Source: Chryseobacterium foetidum
GTDB lineage: Bacteria > Bacteroidota > Bacteroidia > Flavobacteriales > Weeksellaceae
Reading direction: 5' to 3'
DNA: 64,000 nucleotides
Assembly: GCF_025457425.1 (NCBI RefSeq)
Contig: NZ_JAMXIA010000001.1
Coordinates: 992,001-1,056,000 of the forward strand
Shown here one piece after another: positions 52,494 through 62,051 of the stretch. The notes under the pieces were generated by a model. It ran no database searches and was not told the origin of the DNA. It saw nothing but the letters and a program-made list of their open reading frames with translations. Made by a program: the position numbers and the translations under genes. How positions within the stretch are numbered: position 1 is the first letter of the stretch; every line of letters starts with the position of its first letter.

Positions 52494-53291
52494 ATGGAGG
52501 AATTAAAAATAATTAATGATGAATTTAATAACGGTTATTTTGAACTAAATGAAGAATTAATTCATTTACTTAACAAAAACGACTTAAATGGAAGTATCAA
52601 CAATGTACTTATTGGAATTAATCAGGAATGTTTTGGTGTAAGATTATTTGATGAAGAAGAAATTATCATCGAATTATTTTATATAACTTATAACCAAAAA
52701 CCAGAAGGAGATCTTATTAGGATAAATCTAAATAGCAAATTTTACGCTATAATTTTACTGAGATTCTGTTCAATTTTAGAAACGAAATACAACCTCATTA
52801 AAGAAATAGATACGTTTAACACCTTTCAAAAGTATTTAAGAACGGTATTAGAAAAGGATAAACACTTTACTATAACAAATCTTGAATTGAAAGAGTGGAT
52901 GGAAGAGGGAAAAGAGGGAACTATCATAAACACATTTTACAAATCAATTAGAGTAATCGAAATGATTCCGAAAGTTGAGTTTTTAAGATCAATTTTCAAT
53001 AATAACTATAATATTTTTAATGCAGAATACAAAAGTGAATACATTTATTTAATGGTAAATAAAGAAACCTCTTTAATAAAGATTGGCTTTAGCAAACAAC
53101 CAATTTTTAGAGAAAAAACTTTACAATCCAAAGAACCAGAAATTTTCAGAATTGCTTGTTGGAAAGCACAACGCTCTGTGGAAACTGAATTACATAGAAA
53201 ATATAAAGAAAAAAGAGTGAGAGGAGAGTACTTTAAATTAAACTTAAAAGACTTACATGAAATAAATAGATTCATGGAAAATTACAATTAA
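52494..53291 (+). CDS. GIY-YIG-type (T5orf172/MUG113-like) protein
   Basis: A 265-residue protein. The N-terminal 175 residues have no recognised domain. The C-terminal 85 residues contain YIYLMVNKETSLIKIGFSK, then RIACWKAQRSVETELHRKY and RGEYFKLNL. These are the GIY-YIG-like features of the T5orf172/MUG113 branch, so it is a possible nuclease or DNA-binding protein. The gene is markedly AT-rich and accessory in character, and is followed 47 nt later by an Imm35-like gene on the same strand. A nuclease/immunity relation is possible but unproven. Confidence 0.7.
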   Translation: MEELKIINDEFNNGYFELNEELIHLLNKNDLNGSINNVLIGINQECFGVRLFDEEEIIIELFYITYNQKPEGDLIRINLNSKFYAIILLRFCSILETKYNLIKEIDTFNTFQKYLRTVLEKDKHFTITNLELKEWMEEGKEGTIINTFYKSIRVIEMIPKVEFLRSIFNNNYNIFNAEYKSEYIYLMVNKETSLIKIGFSKQPIFREKTLQSKEPEIFRIACWKAQRSVETELHRKYKEKRVRGEYFKLNLKDLHEINRFMENYN

Positions 53292-53338
53292 TAATTTTAT
53301 ATTTAGTTTAAATTATCTTCACAAAAAAATACTTAAAA

Positions 53339-53972
<634 letters not shown>

Positions 53973-54017
53973 CATTCCGCAGAAACCTTTCAACAATTTA
54001 GTTTCCTGCTGAATGAC
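53973..54017. repeat. Short imperfect palindrome after the AAT tract
   Basis: TCATTCCGCAGAAAC and GTTTCCTGCTGAATGA pair imperfectly. It resembles the palindromes at 15316-15426 and 32111-32167. Confidence 0.6.
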
Positions 54018-54061
54018 AAGCAGTGTAAATTTTTGTCTCATTCTTAAAAAAACATCCTTAG

Positions 54062-54094
54062 AAACCTAACGGGTTTTAAAAACCCGTTAGGTTT
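54062..54094. terminator. Hairpin AAACCTAACGGGTT
   Basis: AAACCTAACGGGTT (54062-54075) and AACCCGTTAGGTTT (54081-54094) form a long perfect stem. It may end the accessory pair's transcript. No strong T-run follows, so a dispersed repeat is the alternative. Confidence 0.6.
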
Positions 54095-54189
54095 GGAAGA
54101 TTTATCTCTATTGTGAGTTTCAATTTTCCCAGCAAATCATCTTTTCTTAAACTAAAAACAAACACCAAAACAGTTTCATCAAAATTCCG

Positions 54190-54197
54190 TAACTTTG
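54190..54197 (+). promoter_or_regulatory. Promoter core for hpt
   Basis: TAACTTTG matches TAnnTTTG. It overlaps a possible TTG start at 54195 and so sets the ATG at 54216. Confidence 0.65.
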
Positions 54198-54215
54198 CCG
54201 CCTACTAAAAATTTT

Positions 54216-54770
54216 ATGGAAAGTATTCAAGTTCACGACAAAACTTTTGTGCCTTATTTAGAGGATGCCGAAATTCAGGAGATTGTAAAAGCTACCGCTC
54301 TGAAAATTTATGAAGATTATAAGGATGAAGTTCCTGTTTTCATTGGCGTTTTGAATGGTGTCATTATGTTTTTCTCTGATCTTTTAAAACATTATCCGGG
54401 TGAATGCGAAATTGCTTTTATCCAAATGAGCTCGTACGCCGGAACAGAATCTACAGGAATCGTTTACCAGAAAATGGAATTGACGAAAGACGTAAAAGAC
54501 CGTCACATCATCTTAGTAGAAGATATCGTGGATACCGGAAATACGGTTGAAAGCCTTTTCAAATATTTCAACGAAACCCAACGCCCGAAATCTGTGAAAA
54601 TCGCTTCATTTTTATTGAAACCTGAAGTTTACAAGAAAGATTTCAAACTGGATTACATCGGAAAAGAAATTCCAAACAAATTTGTTTTAGGGTACGGTCT
54701 TGATTACGATGAGTTGGGAAGAAATTTACCCAACCTGTATCAACTGGCTGACGGACAAATCAACCATTAA
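54216..54770 (+). CDS. hpt: Hypoxanthine phosphoribosyltransferase
   Basis: A 184-residue purine salvage enzyme converting hypoxanthine or guanine plus PRPP to IMP or GMP. The PRPP-binding motif is HIILVEDIVDTGNTVESL, and a conserved FIQMSSYAGT and the late FVLGYGLDYDELGRNLP follow. The ATG at 54216 is chosen over an in-frame TTG at 54195, which would lie within the promoter core. It is followed by adk and obg after a repeat-rich spacer. Confidence 0.95.
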   Translation: MESIQVHDKTFVPYLEDAEIQEIVKATALKIYEDYKDEVPVFIGVLNGVIMFFSDLLKHYPGECEIAFIQMSSYAGTESTGIVYQKMELTKDVKDRHIILVEDIVDTGNTVESLFKYFNETQRPKSVKIASFLLKPEVYKKDFKLDYIGKEIPNKFVLGYGLDYDELGRNLPNLYQLADGQINH

Positions 54771-54773
54771 AAT

Positions 54774-54917
54774 GCTGTTGGCTTTTAGCAGATAGCTTTT
54801 AGCCTTCATTTAGAAAAATAGAAAGAAATAAATTTTAATAATAACTAAAAATAAGCTGAAAGCAAAAGCACATCGCCGGAAGCCACGCGCCAAAAGCAAA
54901 TCGCCAGCTGCCAACAG
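54774..54917. repeat. Spacer of degenerate GCTTTTAGC/CAAAAGC-type repeats between hpt and adk
   Basis: Imperfect copies of GGCTTTTAGC and AGCTTTTAGC lie at one end and CCAAAAGCAAATCGCC-like units at the other, partly inverted to each other. A smaller relative is at 785-815. Confidence 0.6.
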
Positions 54918-54929
54918 CGAAACCACATT

Positions 54930-55508
54930 ATGATAAACATTGTTCTGTTCGGCCCTCCGGGGAGTGGAAAAGGTACACAAGCTCAAAACTTAATCGAGAA
55001 ATTCAATTTAAAGCAAATCTCAACGGGAGATCTTTTCAGATTCAATATGAAAAATGATACCGAACTTGGGAAACTGGCTAAATCGTACATCGATAAAGGA
55101 GAATTGGTTCCGGATCAGGTAACGACAGATATGCTGATTGATGAGATCAGAAAACCGACCGATGCTGCCGGATTTATTTTCGACGGATATCCAAGAACAG
55201 CTGTACAGACAGAAGCTTTGGAAAAAATCGTGAAAGAAGAGCTGAATGATGATATTGATGTATGTCTTTCTCTTGTTGTAGCAGACGATATTTTGCTGGA
55301 AAGACTTTTGAAAAGAGGCGAAACCAGCGGAAGATCAGACGACAGCAATGCAGAGATCATCGGAAGCAGAATAAAAGAATATTACGCAAAAACTGCAGAA
55401 GTTGCAGAATTATATAAGCAGCAGGGCAAATACGTTGAGATCAACGGTGTAGGAGAAATCAATGATATCTCTGAAATGCTTTTTGCTGAAGTAGAAAAAG
55501 TAAAATAA
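54930..55508 (+). CDS. adk: Adenylate kinase
   Basis: A 192-residue nucleoside monophosphate kinase interconverting ATP, AMP and ADP. The P-loop is LFGPPGSGKGTQAQ, the AMP-binding segment is STGDLFRFNM and the NMP region FDGYPRTAVQTEAL. The LID is the short form (RGETSGRSDD) without zinc cysteines. It is followed by obg. Confidence 0.97.
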   Translation: MINIVLFGPPGSGKGTQAQNLIEKFNLKQISTGDLFRFNMKNDTELGKLAKSYIDKGELVPDQVTTDMLIDEIRKPTDAAGFIFDGYPRTAVQTEALEKIVKEELNDDIDVCLSLVVADDILLERLLKRGETSGRSDDSNAEIIGSRIKEYYAKTAEVAELYKQQGKYVEINGVGEINDISEMLFAEVEKVK

Positions 55509-55509
55509 T

Positions 55510-55574
55510 AATTTGAGATTTGAAGTTTGAGATTTGATATTTAATCTCAAACTTCAAATTTCAAATCTCAAATT
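55510..55574. repeat. Inverted heptamer repeat between adk and obg
   Basis: Left arm 55510-55534 is built from TTTGAGA and TTTGAAG units. The right arm 55543-55574 is its complement with one extra 7-nt unit. The heptamer equals that at 1748-1796. It could fold as a long AT-rich hairpin. Confidence 0.85.
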
Positions 55575-55579
55575 AAAGT

Positions 55580-56563
55580 ATGAGCAATTTTGTAGATTAC
55601 GTAAAGATCCATTGTAAAAGTGGTCATGGTGGCGGAGGTTCTGCCCACTTACGCCGTGAAAAATATATTCCCAAAGGTGGTCCTGATGGTGGAGACGGAG
55701 GCCGTGGCGGTCACGTGATCATGAGAGGAAATGCCCATGAATGGACTTTACTTCCACTTCGTTATACCCGTCACGTAAAAGCGGAACGTGGACAGAACGG
55801 AGCGAAAAACCAATTGACAGGAGCTTTTGGTGAAGATGTTTATGTAGACGTTCCCATTGGAACGATTGCTAAAAATGAGAAGGGTGAGGTAATAGGCGAA
55901 ATCATGGAAGACGGTCAGGAAATTATCCTGATGGAAGGCGGAAAAGGCGGAAGAGGAAATGAATTTTTCAAAACTTCTACCAACCAGACGCCCCGTTTTG
56001 CACAGCCAGGTATGCCGGGACAGGAAGGTTACGTAGTTTTCGAACTTAAAATCTTAGCAGATGTAGGTTTGGTAGGATTTCCAAATGCCGGAAAATCTAC
56101 TCTTTTGGCATCAGTTTCTGCTGCTAAACCGAAAATCGCCAATTACGCTTTCACCACTTTAACTCCAAACCTTGGAATTGTGGATTACAGAAACTATAAA
56201 TCTTTTGTAATGGCTGATATTCCCGGGATTATCGAAGGTGCTGCGGAAGGTAAAGGTTTAGGACACAGATTCCTGAGACATATTGAAAGAAATTCGATTT
56301 TATTATTTTTAATTCCTGCGGATTCTGAAGATCATTTTCAGGAGTTTAAAATTTTGGAAAACGAGTTGAAAGAATACAATCCTGAACTTTTAGATAAAGA
56401 TTTCATTATTTCCGTTTCAAAATCTGATCTTTTGGATGAAGAATTAAGGAAAGAAATTTCAGCAGAATTTCCGGAAAACAAAAGACCCCTGTTTTTCTCA
56501 GGTGTTACCGGTGAAGGAACAATGGAACTGAAAGATGCCATCTGGAAGCAACTACACGGATAA
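55580..56563 (+). CDS. obg: Obg family GTPase
   Basis: A 327-residue ribosome-assembly GTPase. The N-terminal glycine-rich Obg fold is [21 protein letters not shown] and [10 protein letters not shown]. The G domain has G1 [10 protein letters not shown]2 with TTLTPNLG, G3 DIPGI and G4 SKSD in place of NKxD. There is no C-terminal OCT domain. It associates with the 50S subunit and the stringent response. It is likely cotranscribed with adk despite the hairpin between. Confidence 0.97.
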   Translation: MSNFVDYVKIHCKSGHGGGGSAHLRREKYIPKGGPDGGDGGRGGHVIMRGNAHEWTLLPLRYTRHVKAERGQNGAKNQLTGAFGEDVYVDVPIGTIAKNEKGEVIGEIMEDGQEIILMEGGKGGRGNEFFKTSTNQTPRFAQPGMPGQEGYVVFELKILADVGLVGFPNAGKSTLLASVSAAKPKIANYAFTTLTPNLGIVDYRNYKSFVMADIPGIIEGAAEGKGLGHRFLRHIERNSILLFLIPADSEDHFQEFKILENELKEYNPELLDKDFIISVSKSDLLDEELRKEISAEFPENKRPLFFSGVTGEGTMELKDAIWKQLHG

Positions 56564-56649
56564 ATTACAATAATGTGCTGTAATCGTTGATTGCAGCACA
56601 ATTTCTTTTAGAATTCTCCGTTTCATTTTTAAATTAAACTTAAAAAATT

Positions 56650-57288
56650 ATGACAAGGAATTTTTTTTTGACCTTAGCGGTCACAATTTCGGGATTTATG
56701 ACTGCACAGACAACTTCTGAAAGCTCTGATTCTGATTTTAAATTTGGCGCAAAAGCGGGCTATTCGTTATCAAACATGAAAATTTTTGATGACAAACTCG
56801 ATTCCAAATCTTATTTCTATGCAGGTTTTGTTGTGGAAAAACCAGTTTCATCAAACGTAAGCATTCAGGCTGAAGCTTTGTATACTCAGATTGGCGGTAC
56901 AGATTCTCTTCCGCTGGTACAGCTTGTTGGTAACGAAATCGTTGAAATGGGAAATGTTGATTTTAATTATCAGTTTACTCAGATTCAGATTCCTGTTTCG
57001 GTAAAATATTATTTTGTTCCGAAATTTTCGGCTTCCGCAGGCATGAATTTCGGATTTAATCTTTCTGAAAAAATGAAAACCGATGTAATTGTAAACGGTA
57101 CAGATTCTCAGGATCTGGTAGATTATAAAACTCTAAACCTCTTCCCTTTTCTTGGTGCAGAATATAAAATAACTGACAAAATTTTTGTTGACGCAAGATA
57201 CAATTTCAACTTTTTTGATACTCACAGGAAAGGTTTTGAAACAAAAATTGGTTTTCTGCAAGCCGGTGTAGGTTACAGATTTAATTAA
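56650..57288 (+). CDS. Outer-membrane beta-barrel protein (porin family)
   Basis: A 212-residue exported barrel protein with a signal peptide ending near residue 19 (GFMTAQ). FGAKAGYSLSNMKIF at the start, then alternating strands (PVSVKYYFVPKFSASAGMNFGFNLS) and a C-terminal LQAGVGYRFN ending in an aromatic-containing strand are typical of PorT-like or OmpA-barrel-like proteins in Bacteroidota. The function is unknown. Confidence 0.8.
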   Translation: MTRNFFLTLAVTISGFMTAQTTSESSDSDFKFGAKAGYSLSNMKIFDDKLDSKSYFYAGFVVEKPVSSNVSIQAEALYTQIGGTDSLPLVQLVGNEIVEMGNVDFNYQFTQIQIPVSVKYYFVPKFSASAGMNFGFNLSEKMKTDVIVNGTDSQDLVDYKTLNLFPFLGAEYKITDKIFVDARYNFNFFDTHRKGFETKIGFLQAGVGYRFN

Positions 57289-57367
57289 AATTTTAAAGAG
57301 AAGCTGAAAAGTTTCTCTTTTTCGTTTTGGAATATTTATTGTAAGACCCCACAAAAAAAATTCAGTT

Positions 57368-57856
57368 ATGAAATATTTATTGGCAATCTTTGCATCCATT
57401 TTTCTTTTTTCCTGCGCTACACAAAAAGCAGATTCAAAATACGCTCGAATCGAATATGAAGCCGGACCATGTTTTGGTTCTTGCCCGATGTTTAAAATCA
57501 CCATCAATCCGGACAGAACAGCAGTTTTTGAAGCTGAACATTTTAATTTTTCTAAAAACTTCAGCAAAAGTGAGTTTGACAAACCGAGAGAAGGTACTTT
57601 CAAAGGAAGCATCAAAGAAGGAGATTATAAAAAGCTGACTGCATTAATTGACGGACTGAACATTAAATCGATGAATGATAAGTACGGGAGCAGAAATATC
57701 ACTGATATGGCAACTTCATATTTAAGAATAAAATTTGCTGACGGAACTTCCAAAGAAGTTGAAGATTACGGTAAAAACGGAAGCCCGAAACTGGTGGAAG
57801 TTTACAAATTTTTTGAAGAACTGAGAACCAATCAGGACTGGAAAAAAGTGGAGTGA
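57368..57856 (+). CDS. DUF6438 lipoprotein
   Basis: A 162-residue lipoprotein. The signal peptide ends at a lipobox FLFSC with Cys16. The mature domain contains YEAGPCFGSCPMFKI, whose two cysteines probably form a disulfide, the hallmark of DUF6438. The function is unknown. It lies between the barrel protein and the helicase. Confidence 0.85.
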   Translation: MKYLLAIFASIFLFSCATQKADSKYARIEYEAGPCFGSCPMFKITINPDRTAVFEAEHFNFSKNFSKSEFDKPREGTFKGSIKEGDYKKLTALIDGLNIKSMNDKYGSRNITDMATSYLRIKFADGTSKEVEDYGKNGSPKLVEVYKFFEELRTNQDWKKVE

Positions 57857-57877
57857 TTTTCTTAAAATAATTTAAGC

Positions 57878-57885
57878 TATCTTTG
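57878..57885 (+). promoter_or_regulatory. Promoter core for the rhlE-like helicase
   Basis: TATCTTTG matches TAnnTTTG and lies about 140 nt before the helicase start, giving a long 5' UTR. Confidence 0.6.
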
Positions 57886-58024
57886 CAGTATATTTCGCGG
57901 CATTCTCAGCCAGACAGTAAATGATTTTACTTAAAAACTCTGTTAAAAAAACACTTTGGCAGATCTGCTAAAAATGATGAAGTATACTGCTTCGACCGCA
58001 TTATTTTAATACACAACAAATATT

Positions 58025-59284
58025 TTGTTATTTACCGACTTAAATTTGATCAAGCCCATTCTCGATGCGCTTCAAGATCAAGGTTATGAAAAACCAACCC
58101 CTATTCAGGAACAGGCGATTCCTTCAATATTAGAGCAAAGAGATGTGCTTGGTACAGCACAGACGGGAACAGGAAAAACAGCCGCTTTTGCCATCCCAAT
58201 TCTACAGAACCTCAGCGAAAGAAAAGGTCCGAAAAACAATCATATCAAGGCACTGATCCTTACGCCAACAAGAGAACTGGCGATTCAGATTGAAGAAAGT
58301 TTCAACGATTACGGAAAAAATTTACACTTAAGACAACTTGTTGTTTTCGGTGGTGTAAAACAGGGAAATCAGGAAAAAGCTTTGAGAAGAGGCGTTGATA
58401 TCCTTGTGGCTACACCGGGAAGATTACTGGATTTTATAGCACAGGGAATTATCTCCCTTAAAAATCTTGAAATTTTCGTATTGGATGAGGCCGACAGAAT
58501 GCTCGATATGGGTTTTGTACACGACGTAAAAAGAATCATTAAACTTCTACCTCAGAGAAGACAGACTCTGTTTTTCTCTGCAACGATGCCCACAGAAATT
58601 CAGAAACTGGCAGATTCAATTTTGAATACACCAATCAAAGTTTCGGTAACTCCGATTTCTTCGACTGCTGAAACCATCAAACAATCTGTTTATTTTGTTG
58701 ATAAAGACAAAAAGCTGGATCTGCTTTCACATATTCTTCAGGAAAACATCAAAGAATCTGTTTTGGTATTCTCAAGAACCAAGCATGGTGCAGATAAAAT
58801 TGCCAGAAAATTACAGGCTTCAAACATCACAGCAGAAGCGATTCACGGGAATAAATCTCAGAATGCGAGACAGAATGCTTTAAGTAATTTCAAATCAGGA
58901 AAAACCCGCGTTTTGGTGGCAACAGACATCGCTGCGAGAGGAATTGATATTGATGAACTTAAATATGTAATCAACTTTGAACTTTCGGATGTAGCAGAAA
59001 CTTATGTTCACAGAATTGGCAGAACAGGCCGTGCGGGAGCAGAAGGAAGTTCGCTTTCGTTTGTTGACGGTTTAGATCTATTAAATTTAAAGGATACCGA
59101 AAAATTGATAGGAATGAAAATCCCTGTGGTGAAAGACCATCCTTTCCATACGGATAATCTGGTAGTTGAAAAAAGAGATTCCAACAATAAACCTTTTATT
59201 CCAAAACCGAAACCTGCAGGTCAGCAAAAATCTGATCACAGCAAGAAGCCTAAGAATAAAAGCAATTTTTTCAGAAAGAAATAA
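58025..59284 (+). CDS. rhlE: DEAD-box RNA helicase, RhlE-like
   Basis: A 419-residue DEAD-box helicase. It has the Q motif (PTPIQEQAI), [24 protein letters not shown], the DEAD box (LDEADRM), SAT and [11 protein letters not shown] 45-residue basic tail ([20 protein letters not shown]) is typical of RhlE-type proteins that bind structured RNA. The start is TTG, at the expected position one residue before LFTDL. It likely acts in ribosome assembly or mRNA decay and may be cold induced. Confidence 0.93.
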   Translation: MLFTDLNLIKPILDALQDQGYEKPTPIQEQAIPSILEQRDVLGTAQTGTGKTAAFAIPILQNLSERKGPKNNHIKALILTPTRELAIQIEESFNDYGKNLHLRQLVVFGGVKQGNQEKALRRGVDILVATPGRLLDFIAQGIISLKNLEIFVLDEADRMLDMGFVHDVKRIIKLLPQRRQTLFFSATMPTEIQKLADSILNTPIKVSVTPISSTAETIKQSVYFVDKDKKLDLLSHILQENIKESVLVFSRTKHGADKIARKLQASNITAEAIHGNKSQNARQNALSNFKSGKTRVLVATDIAARGIDIDELKYVINFELSDVAETYVHRIGRTGRAGAEGSSLSFVDGLDLLNLKDTEKLIGMKIPVVKDHPFHTDNLVVEKRDSNNKPFIPKPKPAGQQKSDHSKKPKNKSNFFRKK

Positions 59285-59289
59285 AAGCA

Positions 59290-59320
59290 AAGCCTTCCGA
59301 TGGGAAGGCTTATTTTTTTG
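59290..59320 (+). terminator. Terminator of rhlE
   Basis: AAGCCTTCC (59290-59298) and GGAAGGCTT (59303-59311) form a perfect stem with loop GATG and a T-run. Confidence 0.93.
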
Positions 59321-59463
59321 AGTTTTAAAGTATTTTAGATCTATAAGATGAAAACTTCGAAAAGCTCCGCCCGACACGGCCATAAAAATAGTATTAGAGA
59401 TGTCACGCTGAGCAAGTCGCAGTGTCAGTCATTTATTAATTATCTCTGACTTGGGAAGTAATT

Positions 59464-59640
59464 TTAAGAATTATAATTTTTAAACATTCCATTTACATTT
59501 TCCGTATTAAGTCAGTTAATTTCAGAAGAATTAACTCCACAAATATTTTTCATTTTTAGCCACCAGAATCCAAACAAGAGCATACATTTTTTGCCTGTGT
59601 GCGGAATGAGTGCAAGATAAGGAGAATCCGTTTTCAGAAC
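59464..59640 (-). pseudogene. Decayed 3' fragment of a second tatD gene
   Basis: Read on the minus strand this segment gives VLKTDSPYLALIPHTGKK, a GVNSSEIN stretch and LNTENVNGMFKN. These match the end of the intact TatD in this window (VLETDSPYLAPVPFRGKR, GVDFAEID, TTENAKRLFKT) position by position. A shifted frame gives NVCSCLD against NESSYLD, so frameshifts are present, and an in-frame TGA follows the EIN. It is a non-functional remnant. It sits on the far side of the acyltransferase gene from tatD, which suggests recombination with a donor copy. Confidence 0.85.
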
Positions 59641-59662
59641 ATTTTTTTTCAGAACGAATAAT

Positions 59663-60727
59663 TCATTTCAGAACTCTGAAGTCCTTTTTTAAATTCAAAA
59701 ACTTCTTTTCAAAATACTGGTAAGAAAAATGAGAAACAATAAGTGTGATTATAATAACCAGAAAAAAGCTGGCTAGTATTGCTGTAATGTTGTTCAGATT
59801 GTACTTTGGGACTGCTTTCAATAATAAAAAACCCACCAGCTGCATTACAACAGAATGATACATGTAAATTCCATAAGATATCTTCCCCAGATACACCAGC
59901 GTGCGATTCTGAAAGAACGAAAATGATTTTTGAGTAAAAAAGTTGATAAAACTACCAAACAGGATCATGCTGAGCAGAGAATATTGAAATTCTGACAAAT
60001 TTTCAACAAAAATATCTGTAGTAAAATACAATATCACCAGCGCAAAAACGATGTAGCTGAAAATTTTTGAATATCTGAAGTTTATAAAATTTAAAAAAGA
60101 ACATAATCCCGCAAAAGAGAAGTAAAAAAACATCAACCTGTACTTCATCAGAAAAGGAAATAACGATGAATGGTATATGGAAATCAAAATAATACTGAAG
60201 GCTAAAAGAAAAAACACCGCCTTCCTTCTCGGAATCAACGCGATTACGGGGGCTATCAACAGATAAAACTGTTCTTCAATACCGATTGACCACAAAATCA
60301 CGAGAATTCCGCCGGGATCATAGGTAGAAAGGACATTGGGAAGAAAAAAAAGCAGGAGAAGAATTCCTTCTGTAAGACTGTGAGTTTGGGTCAGGCTTAT
60401 TCCGATGGCAGGTAAAAAAAAATTGTAGTACAGAATTCCTGTCAAAGCAATCAGGTAATACAAAGGCAAAATTCTGAGCGCCCGCCTGATGTAAAATTTC
60501 TTAAGATCAATTTTGTTTGTAGTATCTTTTTCAATAAAAAGCTGTTTGATAATTAAAAAACCACTCAGTGAGAAAAACATGTATACCGCCTCAGTTCCTT
60601 TATTAAAGACAGGTAAATCATTAAAATAGGGCAAACCCCTGTTATAAAAAAAAATCGGAATATGGTAAATCATGACCAGCAGAGCCAGAAAGAACCTTAA
60701 AGATGTGATATTGGGCAGCTGTTGCAT
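59663..60727 (-). CDS. Acyltransferase 3 family membrane protein (OafA-like)
   Basis: A 354-residue integral membrane O-acyltransferase with about ten transmembrane helices. LRFFLALLVMIYHIP near the start carries the conserved catalytic His, and WSIGIEEQFYLLIAPV is the second signature. It should add an acetyl or other acyl group to a surface polysaccharide, LPS or another carbohydrate. It starts 6 nt after the tatD stop and is flanked downstream by a decayed tatD fragment, so it appears to have been inserted. Confidence 0.88.
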   Translation of the reverse strand: MQQLPNITSLRFFLALLVMIYHIPIFFYNRGLPYFNDLPVFNKGTEAVYMFFSLSGFLIIKQLFIEKDTTNKIDLKKFYIRRALRILPLYYLIALTGILYYNFFLPAIGISLTQTHSLTEGILLLLFFLPNVLSTYDPGGILVILWSIGIEEQFYLLIAPVIALIPRRKAVFFLLAFSIILISIYHSSLFPFLMKYRLMFFYFSFAGLCSFLNFINFRYSKIFSYIVFALVILYFTTDIFVENLSEFQYSLLSMILFGSFINFFTQKSFSFFQNRTLVYLGKISYGIYMYHSVVMQLVGFLLLKAVPKYNLNNITAILASFFLVIIITLIVSHFSYQYFEKKFLNLKKDFRVLK

Positions 60728-60733
60728 CTAATC

Positions 60734-61501
60734 TCAGCCAGTTTTAAACAATCTCTTCGCATTTTCCGTTGTAATCCTGTCAATTTCAGCAAAATCGACT
60801 CCATAAATATCCACCAGTTTGCCGGCAACCAAATCGAGATAAGAACTTTCATTTCTCTTTCCACGAAACGGAACGGGTGCAAGATAAGGTGAATCTGTTT
60901 CGAGAACGATTTTGTCTAATGGAATTTCTCTTAAAAACTGATCAATCTTGCCATTTTTAAAGGTCACTACTCCACCGATTCCGAGGATGAAATTTAAATC
61001 TAAAGCATGTTTTGCCTGTTCCAAATTTCCTGAGAAACAATGAAAAATCCCTCTCAATTTCGGATGTTTTTTCCCTTTTAAAACTTCAAACGTTTCATCA
61101 AAACTTTCTCTTGTGTGGATGACGATCGGCAAATCTTTTTCAATTGCCCAGTCGATCTGTTGTTCAAAAGCTTTCACCTGAATGTCTAAAGTCGATTTGT
61201 CCCAATATAAATCAATCCCAATCTCTCCGATGGCTGGAAAATGTCTTTGATCGAGATAATTCTTTACGATTTCAAGCTCTTTTTCCCACGTTTCCGGTTT
61301 TACATAACACGGATGCAGTCCCATCATCGAAAAAATCTGATCAGGATATTCACTTTCAAGCTGCAACATTTTTTCGTGCGATTCTGAATCGATTGCTGGA
61401 AGATAAAATTCTGAAATTCCTTTATCTAAAGCTTTCTGAATCGCCTCTTTTCTGTCTTCATTAAATTCTTCTGCGTATAAGTGGGTATGTGTATCAATCA
61501 T
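60734..61501 (-). CDS. tatD: TatD family metal-dependent hydrolase
   Basis: A 255-residue TIM-barrel deoxyribonuclease/hydrolase of the TatD family. IDTHTHLY is the HxH metal motif, GLHPCYV and IGEIGIDLYW follow, IHTRESFDE and FHCFSGN carry His ligands, and LETDSPYLAP the metal Asp. TatD proteins act on DNA or modified D-amino-acyl products. It is 4 nt from the DUF4269 gene upstream, likely one operon. Confidence 0.95.
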   Translation of the reverse strand: MIDTHTHLYAEEFNEDRKEAIQKALDKGISEFYLPAIDSESHEKMLQLESEYPDQIFSMMGLHPCYVKPETWEKELEIVKNYLDQRHFPAIGEIGIDLYWDKSTLDIQVKAFEQQIDWAIEKDLPIVIHTRESFDETFEVLKGKKHPKLRGIFHCFSGNLEQAKHALDLNFILGIGGVVTFKNGKIDQFLREIPLDKIVLETDSPYLAPVPFRGKRNESSYLDLVAGKLVDIYGVDFAEIDRITTENAKRLFKTG

Positions 61502-61505
61502 TATT

Positions 61506-62018
61506 TTAAAATTTCAAAAGATCTTCGTAAGGATTTTCTAAGTTTAAAATCATTCCGAAAGCGGGTTCGGTCTTAATTCCTTTTTTCTTAAGATCTATTA
61601 TTTTCTGTTTAAAATTATCTCCTTTTTCCTGCAAAATTTTATACTCGGCAATCATGTGGAGATAGGCATTTTGCTCAGTTGTCGGTTTATTTTGTCCGAA
61701 AATTTCGATTGGGAAATCTTCCAGTTCGAAATTACAGACAATACAGTCTGTTTCGTTTAATTTAATTGTTTCAATTTTTAAATCAAATTCAGAAAACTTT
61801 TCATTTAAAAAATTTTCAAACTCAAACTGATTTTTAACATCACAGATAATATCCAGATCGCTCCCGTCAATATCAATCTGAATCGGAATAGTGCCTGCTA
61901 AAATGGGTGAAAAATCTGAAAGCTTTTCAAGCACTTTATATTTATTAAGAACTGCAAAAGCTCTTTTCTGCTTTCCATTTCCTTCTTTTAAATAATCAAT
62001 CCTTGTAAAATCAATCAT
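61506..62018 (-). CDS. DUF4269 protein (nucleotidyltransferase-like)
   Basis: A 170-residue protein matching DUF4269. LAGTIPIQIDIDGSDLDIICDV resembles a nucleotidyltransferase active site (a G-T in place of the usual G-S, then DxD), and NFELEDFPIEIFGQNKPTTEQNAYLHM is characteristic. The function is unknown. It is followed closely by tatD. Confidence 0.85.
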   Translation of the reverse strand: MIDFTRIDYLKEGNGKQKRAFAVLNKYKVLEKLSDFSPILAGTIPIQIDIDGSDLDIICDVKNQFEFENFLNEKFSEFDLKIETIKLNETDCIVCNFELEDFPIEIFGQNKPTTEQNAYLHMIAEYKILQEKGDNFKQKIIDLKKKGIKTEPAFGMILNLENPYEDLLKF

Positions 62019-62051
62019 TTTGTTTTCTTATTAAATCTTGAATCTTAAATT

